From contig NZ_CP195105.1 in the NCBI RefSeq assembly GCF_051175565.1, positions 1,550,001 to 1,614,000 on the forward strand: a DNA stretch of 64,000 bases, read 5' to 3'. The notes under the pieces were generated by a model. That model saw nothing but the letters and a program-made list of their open reading frames with translations, ran no database searches and was not told where the DNA came from. The DNA is from Daejeonia sp002484105 (GTDB taxonomy: Bacteria > Bacteroidota > Bacteroidia > Flavobacteriales > Weeksellaceae). This document shows positions 1-8,958 of this stretch, in pieces. Both the position numbers and the translations under genes were made by a program. Numbering within the stretch: position 1 is the stretch's first letter; each line of letters begins with the position of its first letter.

Positions 1-265
1 TTTTCGGATTGTTTTCTTTGTTCACCGTAATCCGGCTGTCAATTTTGATCAGCTGATGGGGTTCCGTAATGGTGAAAACGCCCACGCGGTTTCCCCAGTA
101 GTCGATATAGAAATTGATGGAGGGATCTCCGGTAATAATCACATCCTGTGAGATAATATTCTGGTCATCGCTCTGGTACGGATATATTTTGACAAGATTT
201 GTACAGTCGATAACTGGTGCGTCGTAGTGGTATTCCGTAATGTGCTGTATGGTATAGGTTGGCAT
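1..265 (-). CDS. Transglutaminase-like protein, N-terminal part (runs off left edge)
   Basis: An open frame on the minus strand starts at ATG 265-263 and stays open to the window edge, giving 88 residues that begin MPTYTIQHITEYHYDAPV. This matches the N-terminal beta-sandwich domain that precedes the catalytic core in bacterial transglutaminase-like proteins; the Cys-His-Asp core would lie outside the window. It follows the alpha-E gene by 11 bp and is the third gene of the ATP-grasp/alpha-E/transglutaminase cluster common in bacteria. The cluster is suspected of making and cleaving amide bonds on an unknown peptide; that role is inference from the family. The start is supported by the family-like opening and the short gap. 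Confidence 0.8.
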   Translation of the reverse strand, partial: MPTYTIQHITEYHYDAPVIDCTNLVKIYPYQSDDQNIISQDVIITGDPSINFYIDYWGNRVGVFTITEPHQLIKIDSRITVNKENNPK

Positions 266-276
266 TTTTTCTGGAT

Positions 277-1218
277 TTAATAATAAGAAAAGAAGATATG
301 GCCGATACTTTCGGTAACTTTATAAACGCTGCCTTTGATGTCCCGGAAAAATGGGATGACACCGTTTTCCGTTACGCTGTCCGTTTCAGAATAATTGATT
401 TTTGCGCTCAGCATACCGATTTCTTTCCGTAGTTTGTCGTTGTTGGGATTGGGGTTTTCATTAATGATATTCTGGGTGTAGCTTTTGATTCTGTTTACCG
501 TAAAACTGATACTTCGCGTAAATTCTCTGTTGAAAAGCACCATATCCAAAACCTGAACACTATTGTTGCCGCTGCGGTAGTTTTTGATATAAAGCTCAAA
601 TCCGCTCAGGCTCAGCAGAAAATTCTTCCAGTAAAGGATATTGTTGGCGGCTTCTGTAAAAACCTCTTCATGGTCGAATTTTTCCTCAGAAAGACTTAAA
701 GTCAGGATGCAGCGTTCGCAGTATTTGCCCAGATTCATAAAATTCCACCCTTCGCCGCGGTGGTTAGTGTTGTCGAATACGCCAGCATACTTCTGGTTGT
801 CTTCCTGAAGGGTAAACAGAAAATCCAGTTGCTTTTCTTTTCGGATTATTTCTTCCGGATCTGTTTTAATAAGTTTATGATATTTCCGGTTAATGGATTC
901 CCAAACTTCCTTAGAAGTATGCTCCTGCACACCCCGTGCATTTTCGCGGGCTTTGGTGATGAGTTCCTTCAGCGAGTTATTACTGTCTCCGGCTATCAGC
1001 ATTCTGAAAACCTGGTTTGAGGGAGTCTCTTCCGGAACAAAAAGATCCGGATCAGAATAAAAGATTCTGGCAATGGCACCCCAGTCAAAATTATTCTTGG
1101 AATTGATCTGGAAATCATACGTTGATGAAAATCCTACAAGCAGAATTTTAGAAATAAAATCCAGGCGCTCCATATATCGTGACATCCAGAAAAGGCTGTC
1201 TGCAGTTCTTGATAACAT
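277..1218 (-). CDS. Alpha-E domain protein
   Basis: This 313-residue protein opens MLSRTADSLFWMSRYMERLD, the characteristic start of the alpha-E family, an all-helical domain that almost always lies beside a circularly permuted ATP-grasp ligase and a transglutaminase. It has no signal peptide or membrane segment, so it should be cytosolic. Its biochemical role is not established. It lies 12 bp after the ATP-grasp gene and 11 bp before the transglutaminase gene, so the three are very probably one transcript. The length is normal for the family and there is no sign of damage. Confidence 0.9.
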   Translation of the reverse strand: MLSRTADSLFWMSRYMERLDFISKILLVGFSSTYDFQINSKNNFDWGAIARIFYSDPDLFVPEETPSNQVFRMLIAGDSNNSLKELITKARENARGVQEHTSKEVWESINRKYHKLIKTDPEEIIRKEKQLDFLFTLQEDNQKYAGVFDNTNHRGEGWNFMNLGKYCERCILTLSLSEEKFDHEEVFTEAANNILYWKNFLLSLSGFELYIKNYRSGNNSVQVLDMVLFNREFTRSISFTVNRIKSYTQNIINENPNPNNDKLRKEIGMLSAKINYSETDSVTENGVIPFFRDIKGSVYKVTESIGHIFFSYY

Positions 1219-1230
1219 ATTCTCTTAATA

Positions 1231-2673
1231 TTAACCGTTGATAACCCAAGTGTCCTTGCTGCCACCGCCCTGCGACGAGTTGACGATTTTGCTTCCCTCC
1301 ACCAGAGCCACTCTTGTCAGGCCGCCTGGCACAATGTCAATGCCTCCCGGTCCGTAAAGTGCAAAAGGTCTAAGGTCTACATGCCGCGCTTTCAGGTCGC
1401 CATCAATAAAGCACGGTGCCGAGCTCAGCGAAATGATGGGCTGCGAGATGTAGGATCTTGGATCTTCCTTCATGCATTGTATGGTTTCTGCCATGGTCTT
1501 GTCGTCTGCCTTTTCACCCATTACGAGGCCATAACCACCGCTTTCATTGGTTTTCTTGATGACGAGTTTGCGGAAATTTTTAATGGTATAGTCCAGTTCA
1601 TCAGGATTTTCCATCCGGTAAGTGGGAATATTGTTCAGGATAGGTGTTTCGTTGAGGTAATATTTAATCATATCCGGAACATAGACATAGACTGCTTTGT
1701 CGTCGGCAACACCGTTTCCCACTGCATTGATGATACTGACATTTCCTTTTCTGTAGACACTCATCAGGCCCGCTACACCCAGAGCGCTGTCTGAGCGGAA
1801 GACCAGTGGATCCAGAAATTCGTCATCCACACGGCGGTAGATTACGTCTACCTGCTCCAGCCCGCGAGTGGTTTTCATAAATACTTTCTGCTGATCAACG
1901 ACCAGATCGCGACCTTCTACGAGCTCTATTCCCATATATTTGGCCAGAAAAGCATGTTCGAAATAAGCGCTGTTGTATATGCCTGGTGTCAGAAGTACAA
2001 CTTTGGGGTTTGATTTTCCTTTGGGTGCCGAACTGATCAGTACTTTATGAAGAAGATTGGGATAATCCGAGATATTCCGGACATTGTTCTTGGTCATGAA
2101 ATCGGGGAATATTCTTTTGGTAATTTCCCTGTTTTCCAGCATATAACTGACACCGCTCGGCGTGCGCAGATTGTCTTCCAGAACATAGAATTTACCGTCC
2201 GAATCACGGATGAGATCAACACCGGAAATATGCGTATAGATGTCATTCGGTACTGTGATGCCGTAGACTTCGCGGTTGAAATAAGGACACGTAGCAATCA
2301 GCCGGGCGGGAATTATGTCTTCGCGGATTATATTTTGCGCCCCGTATATATCCTTCAGAAAAAGATTCAGGGCTTTCAGGCGCTGTTTGATACCTTTTTC
2401 GATGGTTTCCCACTCATGACTGGTAATTATTCTTGGGATAATATCGAACGGAAATATACGCTCAATACCTTCCTTTTCTTTGTAAACCGTAAAGGTAATG
2501 CCGCGGTTGAGGAAAAGTTCGTTGGCAATCTTTTCCTTTTCGGCAAAAGATTCGGTGCTGAATCTTTTTAAATAATCCTGAAGCGCACTGTATTGTATCC
2601 GTACCCCCTCCGGCGACTGCATTTCATCAAATACCTGAGCGGGAAAGCTGTAATCTTCACTCCAGTGTTTCAT
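1231..2673 (-). CDS. Circularly permuted ATP-grasp protein
   Basis: This is a member of the circularly permuted ATP-grasp type 2 family (old DUF404/DUF407), predicted to ligate an amine to an acyl phosphate using ATP. Visible family blocks include an N-terminal YSALQDYLKRFS region, GVDLIRDSDGKFYVLEDNLR, VLLTPGIYNSAYFEHAFLA, the DVIYRRVDDEFLDP block, and the C-terminal SQPIISLSSAPCF and RPFALYG segments. The longer frame begins at GTG 2721. I prefer ATG 2673 (480 residues) because the 16 extra codons run through a perfect palindrome at 2703-2718 and look like leader. It is the first gene of the operon; substrate unknown. Confidence 0.88.
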   Translation of the reverse strand: MKHWSEDYSFPAQVFDEMQSPEGVRIQYSALQDYLKRFSTESFAEKEKIANELFLNRGITFTVYKEKEGIERIFPFDIIPRIITSHEWETIEKGIKQRLKALNLFLKDIYGAQNIIREDIIPARLIATCPYFNREVYGITVPNDIYTHISGVDLIRDSDGKFYVLEDNLRTPSGVSYMLENREITKRIFPDFMTKNNVRNISDYPNLLHKVLISSAPKGKSNPKVVLLTPGIYNSAYFEHAFLAKYMGIELVEGRDLVVDQQKVFMKTTRGLEQVDVIYRRVDDEFLDPLVFRSDSALGVAGLMSVYRKGNVSIINAVGNGVADDKAVYVYVPDMIKYYLNETPILNNIPTYRMENPDELDYTIKNFRKLVIKKTNESGGYGLVMGEKADDKTMAETIQCMKEDPRSYISQPIISLSSAPCFIDGDLKARHVDLRPFALYGPGGIDIVPGGLTRVALVEGSKIVNSSQGGGSKDTWVING

Positions 2674-2702
2674 ACTGTTAATTTTATTACAATTATAGTA
2701 AA

Positions 2703-2718
2703 AATTGTAATTACAATT
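2703..2718. promoter_or_regulatory. Perfect 16-bp palindrome upstream of ATP-grasp operon
   Basis: AATTGTAATTACAATT is a perfect inverted repeat 29 bp upstream of the preferred start at 2673. Its TGTAATTACA core also occurs at 4822-4831 upstream of another gene. It is probably an operator for a dimeric regulator; the regulator is not identified. Confidence 0.5.
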
Positions 2719-2796
2719 CACATCACCCCTATATAATTTAGGGTAATGAATTTAATTTTTAATAAAAATAAATTTAATGTGTAAAAGAAACAGGGG

Positions 2797-4140
2797 TTAT
2801 AGAAGTTTTCCCGTAAGAAAAAGACCAGCAACACTAAAGTAGATGATAAGTCCGGTAACGTCAACCAGTGTGGCAACAAAAGGGGCGGATGAAGTTGCCG
2901 GGTCAAGTTTAAGTTTTTTCAGGATAAATGGGACCATGGAGCCTGAGAGTGTTCCCCAGAGCACAATCATTACGAGTGACAATGCCACACTCAGACCGAT
3001 GAAAACCCAATACTGGCCGTAGTCGAAAAGCCCCGTCTCATGCCAGATCATGATACGGAAGAAACCTATCACACCGAGAATCCCGCCCAAGAGGAGTCCT
3101 GTGAAAATTTCCTTGCGCATTACATACCACCAGTCTTTCAGCGTTATTTCCTGCAGTGCCATCGCGCGGATAATCAGTGTGGCTGCCTGCGAACCGGAGT
3201 TTCCTCCGCTGGAAATAATCAGCGGGACGAACAGTGCCAGCACTACGGCTTTCTGGATTTCTTCTTCAAAATATCCCATTGCAGAGGCAGTAAGCATTTC
3301 GGAAAAAAACAGAATGATGAGCCACATACCGCGTTTTTTCACCATTTCGAGGAGTGACGTCTGGGTGTATGGCAAGTCGAGTGCTTCCATACCACCGAAT
3401 TTCTGTATATCTTCCGTATTCTGTTCTTCAATCTGATCCAGGATGTCGTCAATCGTCACAATTCCGACTAAAACGCCGTTTTCCGTCACAATGGGAAGTG
3501 CTGTGCGGTCGTATTTTTCAAAATAAGAAACGGCATCTTCTTTGGAAGTTGTGGTGGTAATGGCTACGAAATGATTGTCCGTAATGTCCGAAACCAATGT
3601 GTCTTCGTCTGCAAGCAAAAGGGTACCGATGGTAAGGTCATCAATTAAGCGGTTTTTTTCGTCCACCACATAGAGATGGTTCATCGTTTCCACTTTTTTG
3701 CCCACTTTTTTAATCTGCTGCAGGCATTTTTTCACCGTCCATTCTTTTCGGATCTGGATGTAATAGGGAGTCATCAGACGTGCAATGGAGTCAGAATGGT
3801 AGCCCAGAAGTTTCAGTGCAATCCTGCGTTCCTGCGGATTCAGAAGGTTGATGGAATATTTGATCAGCTCGTCCGGGAAGTCCTCAAACAGTGCGGTTCG
3901 GTCGTCCGGCGTCATGGCATTCAGGATTTCTGCGACCTGTTCGCTGCCGATACTTCGGATGGTTTCTTCCTGAAAATCAGGGTCAAGATGAGAAAAAACG
4001 TCTGCTTTGTACTCTTTCGGAACTTTCAGGAAAGCCAGCAACCGCTCATCAGCCGGCAGATCACTGAGGTGTTCGGCAATATCAGCAGGGTTGAAGATCA
4101 GTTGTTTTTTTGATTCCAAAGTTGAAAAATTGAGTTGCAA
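2797..4140 (-). CDS. mgtE: Magnesium transporter MgtE
   Basis: A 447-residue MgtE-family Mg2+ channel. The N-terminal superhelical MgtE_N domain (about residues 15-125) holds the DxxLAFLKVP and LNAMTPDDRTALFEDFPDEL helices. It is followed by two CBS domains (about 130-255, with the DRTALPIVTENGVLVGIVTIDDIL block) and a five-helix membrane domain from about 275. The pore signature SSGGNSGSQAATLIIRA and the final TLVDVTGLIIYF helix, with its conserved aspartate, are present. Mg2+ binding between the CBS domain and the connecting helix is known to close the channel. It is a single gene with 123 bp to the ATP-grasp start. Length and domains are normal. Confidence 0.95.
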   Translation of the reverse strand: MQLNFSTLESKKQLIFNPADIAEHLSDLPADERLLAFLKVPKEYKADVFSHLDPDFQEETIRSIGSEQVAEILNAMTPDDRTALFEDFPDELIKYSINLLNPQERRIALKLLGYHSDSIARLMTPYYIQIRKEWTVKKCLQQIKKVGKKVETMNHLYVVDEKNRLIDDLTIGTLLLADEDTLVSDITDNHFVAITTTTSKEDAVSYFEKYDRTALPIVTENGVLVGIVTIDDILDQIEEQNTEDIQKFGGMEALDLPYTQTSLLEMVKKRGMWLIILFFSEMLTASAMGYFEEEIQKAVVLALFVPLIISSGGNSGSQAATLIIRAMALQEITLKDWWYVMRKEIFTGLLLGGILGVIGFFRIMIWHETGLFDYGQYWVFIGLSVALSLVMIVLWGTLSGSMVPFILKKLKLDPATSSAPFVATLVDVTGLIIYFSVAGLFLTGKLL

Positions 4141-4199
4141 AAATACTTTAAAATCTAAAAAACTGAAAGCGATTTCAATAAATTAAAGATTATTGCAGG

Positions 4200-4781
4200 T
4201 TAAAGATCTTCCTGAGAGATTTTTTTTGATTTCCGCAGCTTTTTGATGATCTCCCGGATGGCACCTTTGGTACCGATTTTAACGGAATTTTCTGCAGACC
4301 CCAGCATTCTCATATTCTTCTTGTAGGTGTCGTACTGTGTTTCTGTGAGGAAGTTGCCTTTTGCATCATATAGCTTCATACTGACAACGACCTGATTGGA
4401 GAACACGTATTTGCCAATACCGACTTTAAAATATTTGACTTTCGGAACGATGGCGAAGTCAGCGTTGTTGTTTCTGCAGTATTCGCGGATGCTTTCTGCA
4501 CTGATTTCGTCAGTCTCCGAAACATCAGCACGAAGCATATTGCTTCGTTTCAGCGAACTGTATTCGTCAGAAACGGCTGAAAAAAAAGCGGTATTGGTGG
4601 GTTCTTTTATTTCGTCAAGATCAGGATAAACCTGAGGATTGAAATAGAGTACTTTCTTTACTTTCTGTTCGGGAATGGAACTGTTGACTGCGTCATTTGC
4701 AGAGAGTGATTGTGCTCGTGCAATGACGATGCCACCGGCAACAACAAGGAAAGCAACAACCGCCAAATTCTTTTTTTTCAT
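4200..4781 (-). CDS. Secreted protein of unknown function
   Basis: A 193-residue protein with a clear N-terminal signal peptide: a KKKN basic start, a hydrophobic stretch, then a likely cut after ARA. The mature part is mixed alpha/beta with no cysteines apart from one in REYCRNNNADF. The pattern VKKVLYFNPQVYPDL ... NNADFAIVPKVKYFKVG ... VVVSMKLYDAKG resembles periplasmic proteins that bind or sense envelope components, but I do not recognise the family. It is monocistronic, with its own promoter at 4798-4805 and a TGTAATTACA palindrome at 4822-4831 where the -33 element should be, which suggests regulation by a dimeric repressor. Confidence 0.75.
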   Translation of the reverse strand: MKKKNLAVVAFLVVAGGIVIARAQSLSANDAVNSSIPEQKVKKVLYFNPQVYPDLDEIKEPTNTAFFSAVSDEYSSLKRSNMLRADVSETDEISAESIREYCRNNNADFAIVPKVKYFKVGIGKYVFSNQVVVSMKLYDAKGNFLTETQYDTYKKNMRMLGSAENSVKIGTKGAIREIIKKLRKSKKISQEDL

Positions 4782-4797
4782 AGCATTCTTCTATTAG

Positions 4798-4831
4798 CAA
4801 AGATATTGCCATTCTTCCAGTTGTAATTACA
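4798..4831 (-). promoter_or_regulatory. Promoter with overlapping palindromic operator
   Basis: Read on the minus strand, TATCTTTG (4805-4798) is a perfect Bacteroidota -7 element (TAnnTTTG), 17 bp from the ATG at 4781. Sixteen bp upstream of it is the 10-bp palindrome TGTAATTACA (4831-4822), in the position of the -33 element. The same decamer is the core of the palindrome at 2703-2718. Confidence 0.55.
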
Positions 4832-4956
4832 GAAATTAAGATTTTTTTAACATTTTTTCTATCTTTTGTCATTGACGGATTCTATGACATTTTTTTTATT
4901 AATATGACAAACAGAAATAAAGATCTTTTTGGAATTTATTATTAAAAAAGCCGCAT

Positions 4957-4986
4957 CAAATAAAAACTCCGCATTGCTGCGGAGTT
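4957..4986 (-). terminator. Rho-independent terminator of the M28 peptidase gene
   Basis: A perfect 9-bp stem (AACTCCGCA at 4965-4973 with TGCGGAGTT at 4978-4986) and a 4-nt loop. On the minus strand it is followed by a T-rich run. It lies 23 bp past the stop codon at 5009. Confidence 0.85.
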
Positions 4987-5008
4987 GCTTTTCAGGAGAA
5001 TGTGTGTG

Positions 5009-7216
5009 TTAGAATTTCACTTTTAAAGTCATGGGTTTGCCTTCTCTGATGATGGTGACCGGTAACTCTTCTCCGGAATTTACTTTGGAAAGGCAGTCCA
5101 TATAGCTGTAAACTTCTTTTATTTCGCATTTTCCGATATGGGTCAGGATGTCTCCTGTTTGTATCCCCGCATTTGCTGCTGGGCGGTTGTCGGAAACACC
5201 ATCGATATGGAGTCCGTCTTTGGTGTCGGCATAGCTGGGCATGATACCCAGTGTCACTTTATATTTAGGGACCGATTTGCTTTCCTGCATTTTGGTTTTG
5301 GTGAAGGGAATTTCCTGTTTATCAGATAATGCGTTGGCAAGCCCGAAAACATAATGGGTGACGCTATCAAGACCTTCATAATTGATTTTTTCGGAGTCAT
5401 CACTTGGTTTGTGATAGTCGGTGTGTGTGCCGGTGAACATAAAAAGTACCGGAATGTCTTTCAGATAAAAAGAGGTGTGATCACTTGGGCCGACGCCGGA
5501 GCTGTCTATGGCAATGTTAAAGCCGGCAGGTTTATAACGTTCTACAAGCTCGGGGAATATGGGCGATGTGCCGACACCTCCTACAGTGAGAACTTTGTCT
5601 TTATTCAGCCTGCCCACCATATCCAGGTTGATCATAGCGATGGTTTTAGGATACTGCCCCAGTATCCCGTCTGCAAAAGCTTTTGAACCCATCAGTCCGT
5701 CTTCTTCGCCGGAGAAAAAAGCAAACAGATAGTTCACTTTTTCCTGGTTTCTGTTTTCCGAAAACATACGGGCAAGTTCCAGTACAGATGTCACGCCCGA
5801 AGCATTGTCGTCAGCACCGTTATGGATCTGTCCTTCAGAATTCATCAGAGTAGAGTTATGATGCTCATTCAGGCCGAGGTGGTCGTAGTGTGCCCCGATG
5901 ACTATGGTTTTTGCAGCCTTATTGTCCAAGAAAGCATAAACATTGGTTCCGGACATTTTTACGGAAGAACTTTCTTCGTGCGGATTAAGTTTTATAGCAT
6001 ACTCAAAAGGCTGTTTTTGGGGCTTCAGGCCATAGGATTTCAGTTTTTTTTCAATATAAGCGGCGGCCTTTTTTTCACCTTCGCTTCCGGTGAGGCGGCC
6101 TTTCAGTTCGTCAGAGGCAAGATATCCGAGATTGGTTTTCATGTCTTTCATGGCACTCTCTTCTGCCGGATCGGTATCTACCCAGTCGGCGATAAAGACG
6201 TTGGTATCATGAGGTTTTTCTGCATCGCGGTTGCTGGAGAATACCAGTTTTTTCCCGTCCGGAGAAAACATTGGGAAAGCATTGAACTCACTTTGATAAG
6301 TAATCTGTCGCAGATGGCTTCCGTCCGTATCAATCATGTACAACTGGAAATCGTATCCTCTTGTGGAATGATGGTTGGATGAAAAGATAATCTTTTTGCC
6401 TGAAGGATGGAAGTAAGGCGACCAGTTGGCTTTGCCGAGGTGGGTAATTTGTTTAAGATCACTTCCGTCGATGTTCATCGTATAAATTTCCATTTCTGTA
6501 GGAGCCACCAGGTTCTGTGCCAGCAGTTCTTTGTATTCTTTGATGGCTTCCGGTGTATTGGGACGCGATGACCTGAAAACCAGTTTTTTGGAATCGGGTG
6601 AGAAGAATGCGCCGCCATCATATCCGAGTCCGGAGGTAAGCTGTTTAAGATTTTTTCCGTCAATATCCATTCTCCAGAGTTCAAGGTCGCCACTTCTGGT
6701 GGAGGTAAAAACGATATATTTTCCGTCCGGCGAAACCACGGCTTCTGCATCGTATCCCGGCGAGTCTGTCAGCTGTTGGGTGATGTTTCCGTTCAGGTCG
6801 GCGATATAGATATCAAAATCAGGGTAGATGGGCCACAGATATTTACCGTCTTTCCGTGGAGCTGGTTTTGGCGGGCAGTCGGGCGCACCTTTGTGGGTGG
6901 ATGCATACAGAATATGCTTACCGTCAGGCATGAAGAAAGAGCAGGTTGTGCGTCCTTTGCCTGTGGATATCCGTTTCAGGTTTGATGTGGCATACGGTTT
7001 TTGGGTCAGGTCAAGAAGATAAATCTGATCGCAGTGTGCACCAATGGCCGGGTTGGTTACCTGCATGGTAAGTTTTTCACCATCGGGAGAGAAATAGGCT
7101 TCTGCATTGTCTCCTCCAAAAGTCAGCTTGGTGATATTTTTAAGATTATTTTCCTGTGCGAAGATGGCTGCAGGAAGGCTTATCACTGAGAGTAACAGGA
7201 TTTTGCTAAAATTCAT
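5009..7216 (-). CDS. Secreted M28 metallopeptidase with beta-propeller and PDZ domains
   Basis: A 735-residue exported aminopeptidase. After a signal peptide (cut after IFA) come about six WD40-like/PD40 blades (residues 25-345, repeated FSPDGKKLVFxSxR). An M28 zinc peptidase domain follows at about 375-625, then a C-terminal PDZ domain (about 650-735). Zinc and catalytic residues are visible: GAHYDHLG, NGADDNASG, FSGEEDGL, NLDMVGR and HTDYHKPSDD. The propeller probably gates or binds peptide substrate and the PDZ may position it. The gene is single, with a strong terminator downstream and a TATCTTTG promoter upstream. The PD40-M28-PDZ order is intact, so this should be an active enzyme; specificity is not predictable. 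Confidence 0.93.
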   Translation of the reverse strand: MNFSKILLLSVISLPAAIFAQENNLKNITKLTFGGDNAEAYFSPDGEKLTMQVTNPAIGAHCDQIYLLDLTQKPYATSNLKRISTGKGRTTCSFFMPDGKHILYASTHKGAPDCPPKPAPRKDGKYLWPIYPDFDIYIADLNGNITQQLTDSPGYDAEAVVSPDGKYIVFTSTRSGDLELWRMDIDGKNLKQLTSGLGYDGGAFFSPDSKKLVFRSSRPNTPEAIKEYKELLAQNLVAPTEMEIYTMNIDGSDLKQITHLGKANWSPYFHPSGKKIIFSSNHHSTRGYDFQLYMIDTDGSHLRQITYQSEFNAFPMFSPDGKKLVFSSNRDAEKPHDTNVFIADWVDTDPAEESAMKDMKTNLGYLASDELKGRLTGSEGEKKAAAYIEKKLKSYGLKPQKQPFEYAIKLNPHEESSSVKMSGTNVYAFLDNKAAKTIVIGAHYDHLGLNEHHNSTLMNSEGQIHNGADDNASGVTSVLELARMFSENRNQEKVNYLFAFFSGEEDGLMGSKAFADGILGQYPKTIAMINLDMVGRLNKDKVLTVGGVGTSPIFPELVERYKPAGFNIAIDSSGVGPSDHTSFYLKDIPVLFMFTGTHTDYHKPSDDSEKINYEGLDSVTHYVFGLANALSDKQEIPFTKTKMQESKSVPKYKVTLGIMPSYADTKDGLHIDGVSDNRPAANAGIQTGDILTHIGKCEIKEVYSYMDCLSKVNSGEELPVTIIREGKPMTLKVKF

Positions 7217-7234
7217 GGGTACAAATTATTTTCA

Positions 7235-7242
7235 CAAAGATA
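7235..7242 (-). promoter_or_regulatory. -7 promoter element of the M28 peptidase gene
   Basis: TATCTTTG on the minus strand, 18 bp from the ATG at 7216, matches the TAnnTTTG consensus exactly. Confidence 0.6.
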
Positions 7243-7490
7243 GTTATAATGTCTATTATTTAAAACATTTCTAAATAAACAAAGTTTCTTATACTGAATT
7301 TTTTTCAAGGTTGAACATTTCGTCAATAATTTTCTTTTGCAAGTAGCTAGAACTAAATGTTTTCGTACATTAGTGATCGAAAACAAGTTGCGGCGTTGGT
7401 TTTTTGCTGCTTCAAAAATGCTATCAACAAAAACATTTTCAGACTGCCGCCAGAATGAACTTCCAAAACTGAAAAAATATCTGAAACACT

Positions 7491-8351
7491 ATGAAATATT
7501 TACCTTTACTGTTTGTCGCATTGGTGCTGCTGGTTTCTTCCTGTAGTGTAATGAATAAAAAAAATTCTATGGATACTAAAAATGTATATGCCTGGTGTAT
7601 TGTTCCTTATGACAGTGTAAAACGGACACCTGCAGAACGGATAGAGATGCTCAAAAGACTCGGTCTGAATAAATATGCTTATGACTGGCGGGAGGAGCAT
7701 CTTGCCACAACAGCGGAAGAACTTCAGCTTGCCAGACAAAACAATATAGAAGTAATTGCCGTCTGGCTTTGGATAGACAACGACTGGGACAAAATCGGAA
7801 AATTGAACCCTCCCAATGAAAAACTTCTCAATATATTGAATGAGGTTGGGTATCATGGGCAGATCTGGGTAAGCTTCAATGCCAACTATTTTGAAGGTTT
7901 GCCGGATGCTTCTGCTGTAAAAAAAGGTGCCGACATGATTGCCTACCTGAATGAAAGGGCAAAAGGACTGGGCTGCAAAATAGCATTATACAATCACGGT
8001 GACTGGTTTGGCAAACCGGCCAATCAGGTAAAAATCATTAAAGCGTTGCCGGATGCAAATCTGGGTATTGTATATAATTTCCATCACGCGAAAGATCAGA
8101 TTGAAGATTTTCCCAATATTGTCAAAGTAATGAAACCTTACCTCTGGTATGTTAACTTGAATGGTTTGAAGAAAGGCGGCCCGCAGATTCTTACCATAGG
8201 CGAAGGCGACTACGAGAAAGGGATGATCAGCATACTGAAAGAAAACGGATATAAAGGAGATTACGGCATTCTTGGGCATCTTGAAAATGCCGATGCCGAA
8301 AAAGTTCTGAAAGCCAATCTCCTGGGACTGGAAAAAATAACCGGAAAATAA
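7491..8351 (+). CDS. Lipoprotein with sugar-isomerase-like TIM barrel
   Basis: A 286-residue lipoprotein (signal sequence ending LLVSSC, lipidated Cys18). The mature part fits the xylose-isomerase-like/AP-endonuclease-2 TIM-barrel superfamily, as in sugar phosphate isomerase/epimerase proteins: strands such as NVYAWCIVPYD, IEVIAVWLWI, GCKIALYNHGDW, LGIVYNFHHA and LWYVNLNG, with His, Asp and Glu residues at strand ends (YNHGD, NFHHA, GEGDYE). In this superfamily these bind a divalent metal. In Bacteroidota, exported members often sit in carbohydrate-processing settings, but no such neighbours occur here. It is a single gene and the substrate is unknown. Confidence 0.85.
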   Translation: MKYLPLLFVALVLLVSSCSVMNKKNSMDTKNVYAWCIVPYDSVKRTPAERIEMLKRLGLNKYAYDWREEHLATTAEELQLARQNNIEVIAVWLWIDNDWDKIGKLNPPNEKLLNILNEVGYHGQIWVSFNANYFEGLPDASAVKKGADMIAYLNERAKGLGCKIALYNHGDWFGKPANQVKIIKALPDANLGIVYNFHHAKDQIEDFPNIVKVMKPYLWYVNLNGLKKGGPQILTIGEGDYEKGMISILKENGYKGDYGILGHLENADAEKVLKANLLGLEKITGK

Positions 8352-8828
8352 GTATTTAAGAGCTTGTTTGACAGCCTGCTGGCATATCTTCTTCCTAAAA
8401 TAAGTTGGTCTATTCTGTACTTTTCATGGTTTTTTTGTTGGGATTTTTTGCAGGGATATTATACTGCAGACGGGAGTTTCTGTCCTGAATTCTGATTAAA
8501 AATACTCATAAAAATCCTTAGCCGGTCTATTATTTTGTCACCGATTCCCCCTATCAAATGCCTTTTAAGATATTGAAAAAAACTTATTACGGGTGGGATC
8601 AAAAAACTTGTACATACCGGCAAGTTACAGAATCGCTGATAATGCACTTTTGTTCTTTCTTCATCGTTCACTGACCCGAATTTTGATTCTATCTTTAGAA
8701 GAAAAGAGCGCCGGGATTTCTGGGATTTTGGAGGCCGTGAAATTGTGTATGGGGAAAATTAAAGTATCTTTGGAAGTCTGCTTCAACTTTGCACAGACTG
8801 TCAGTTAATAATTCTTAGAAAAACGGAT
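8352..8828. other. 477-bp stretch with no convincing gene
   Basis: Only short overlapping open frames on both strands are present (70-71 codons), without family-like composition or promoters of their own. The one supported signal is the promoter at 8743-8772 for the interrupted HNH gene. I see no RNA gene or repeat here. Confidence 0.6.
8743..8772 (+). promoter_or_regulatory. Promoter of the IS-interrupted HNH gene
   Basis: TTG (8743-8745), 19 bp, then TATCTTTG (8765-8772): a full Bacteroidota promoter, 56 bp before the original ATG at 8829. Transcription would now run into the IS. Confidence 0.55.
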
Positions 8829-8858
8829 ATGGAAATTTGGAAAAAACATAAAGATTTT
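8829..8858 (+). pseudogene. 5' fragment of HNH endonuclease gene cut off by IS
   Basis: ATG 8829 opens a frame reading MEIWKKHKDF, which ends exactly where the IS begins at 8859. The last three codons (AAA GAT TTT, 8850-8858) are the target duplication and recur in frame at 10243-10251, where the protein continues NYEISNYGNVRRIG. Joining 8829-8858 to 10252 gives an uninterrupted 143-codon gene. Its N-terminal W..(x)DF.YEISNYG motif is typical of NUMOD4-containing homing-type endonucleases. Confidence 0.85.
8850..8858 (+). repeat. 9-bp target site duplication, IS copy 1
   Basis: AAAGATTTT at 8850-8858 is repeated directly at 10243-10251, immediately outside the two IS ends. It falls on whole codons (Lys-Asp-Phe) of the interrupted HNH gene. 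Confidence 0.9.
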
Positions 8859-8958
8859 CATTCCCGTCCGATAAAAATTAAAATTAAATTTTTAGAATGC
8901 ACATATGATTGATTGTCAGGTGTATAAAAGAGCAACTTTGTGATAATTCAAAAACAAG

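Noticed and set aside
2047..2571. 174-codon frame opposite the ATP-grasp gene
   Set aside because: Antisense shadow of a well-conserved coding frame; no family-like sequence.
8459..8808. Two overlapping 70-codon frames on opposite strands
   Set aside because: No family-like sequence, and the plus-strand one crosses the HNH promoter.
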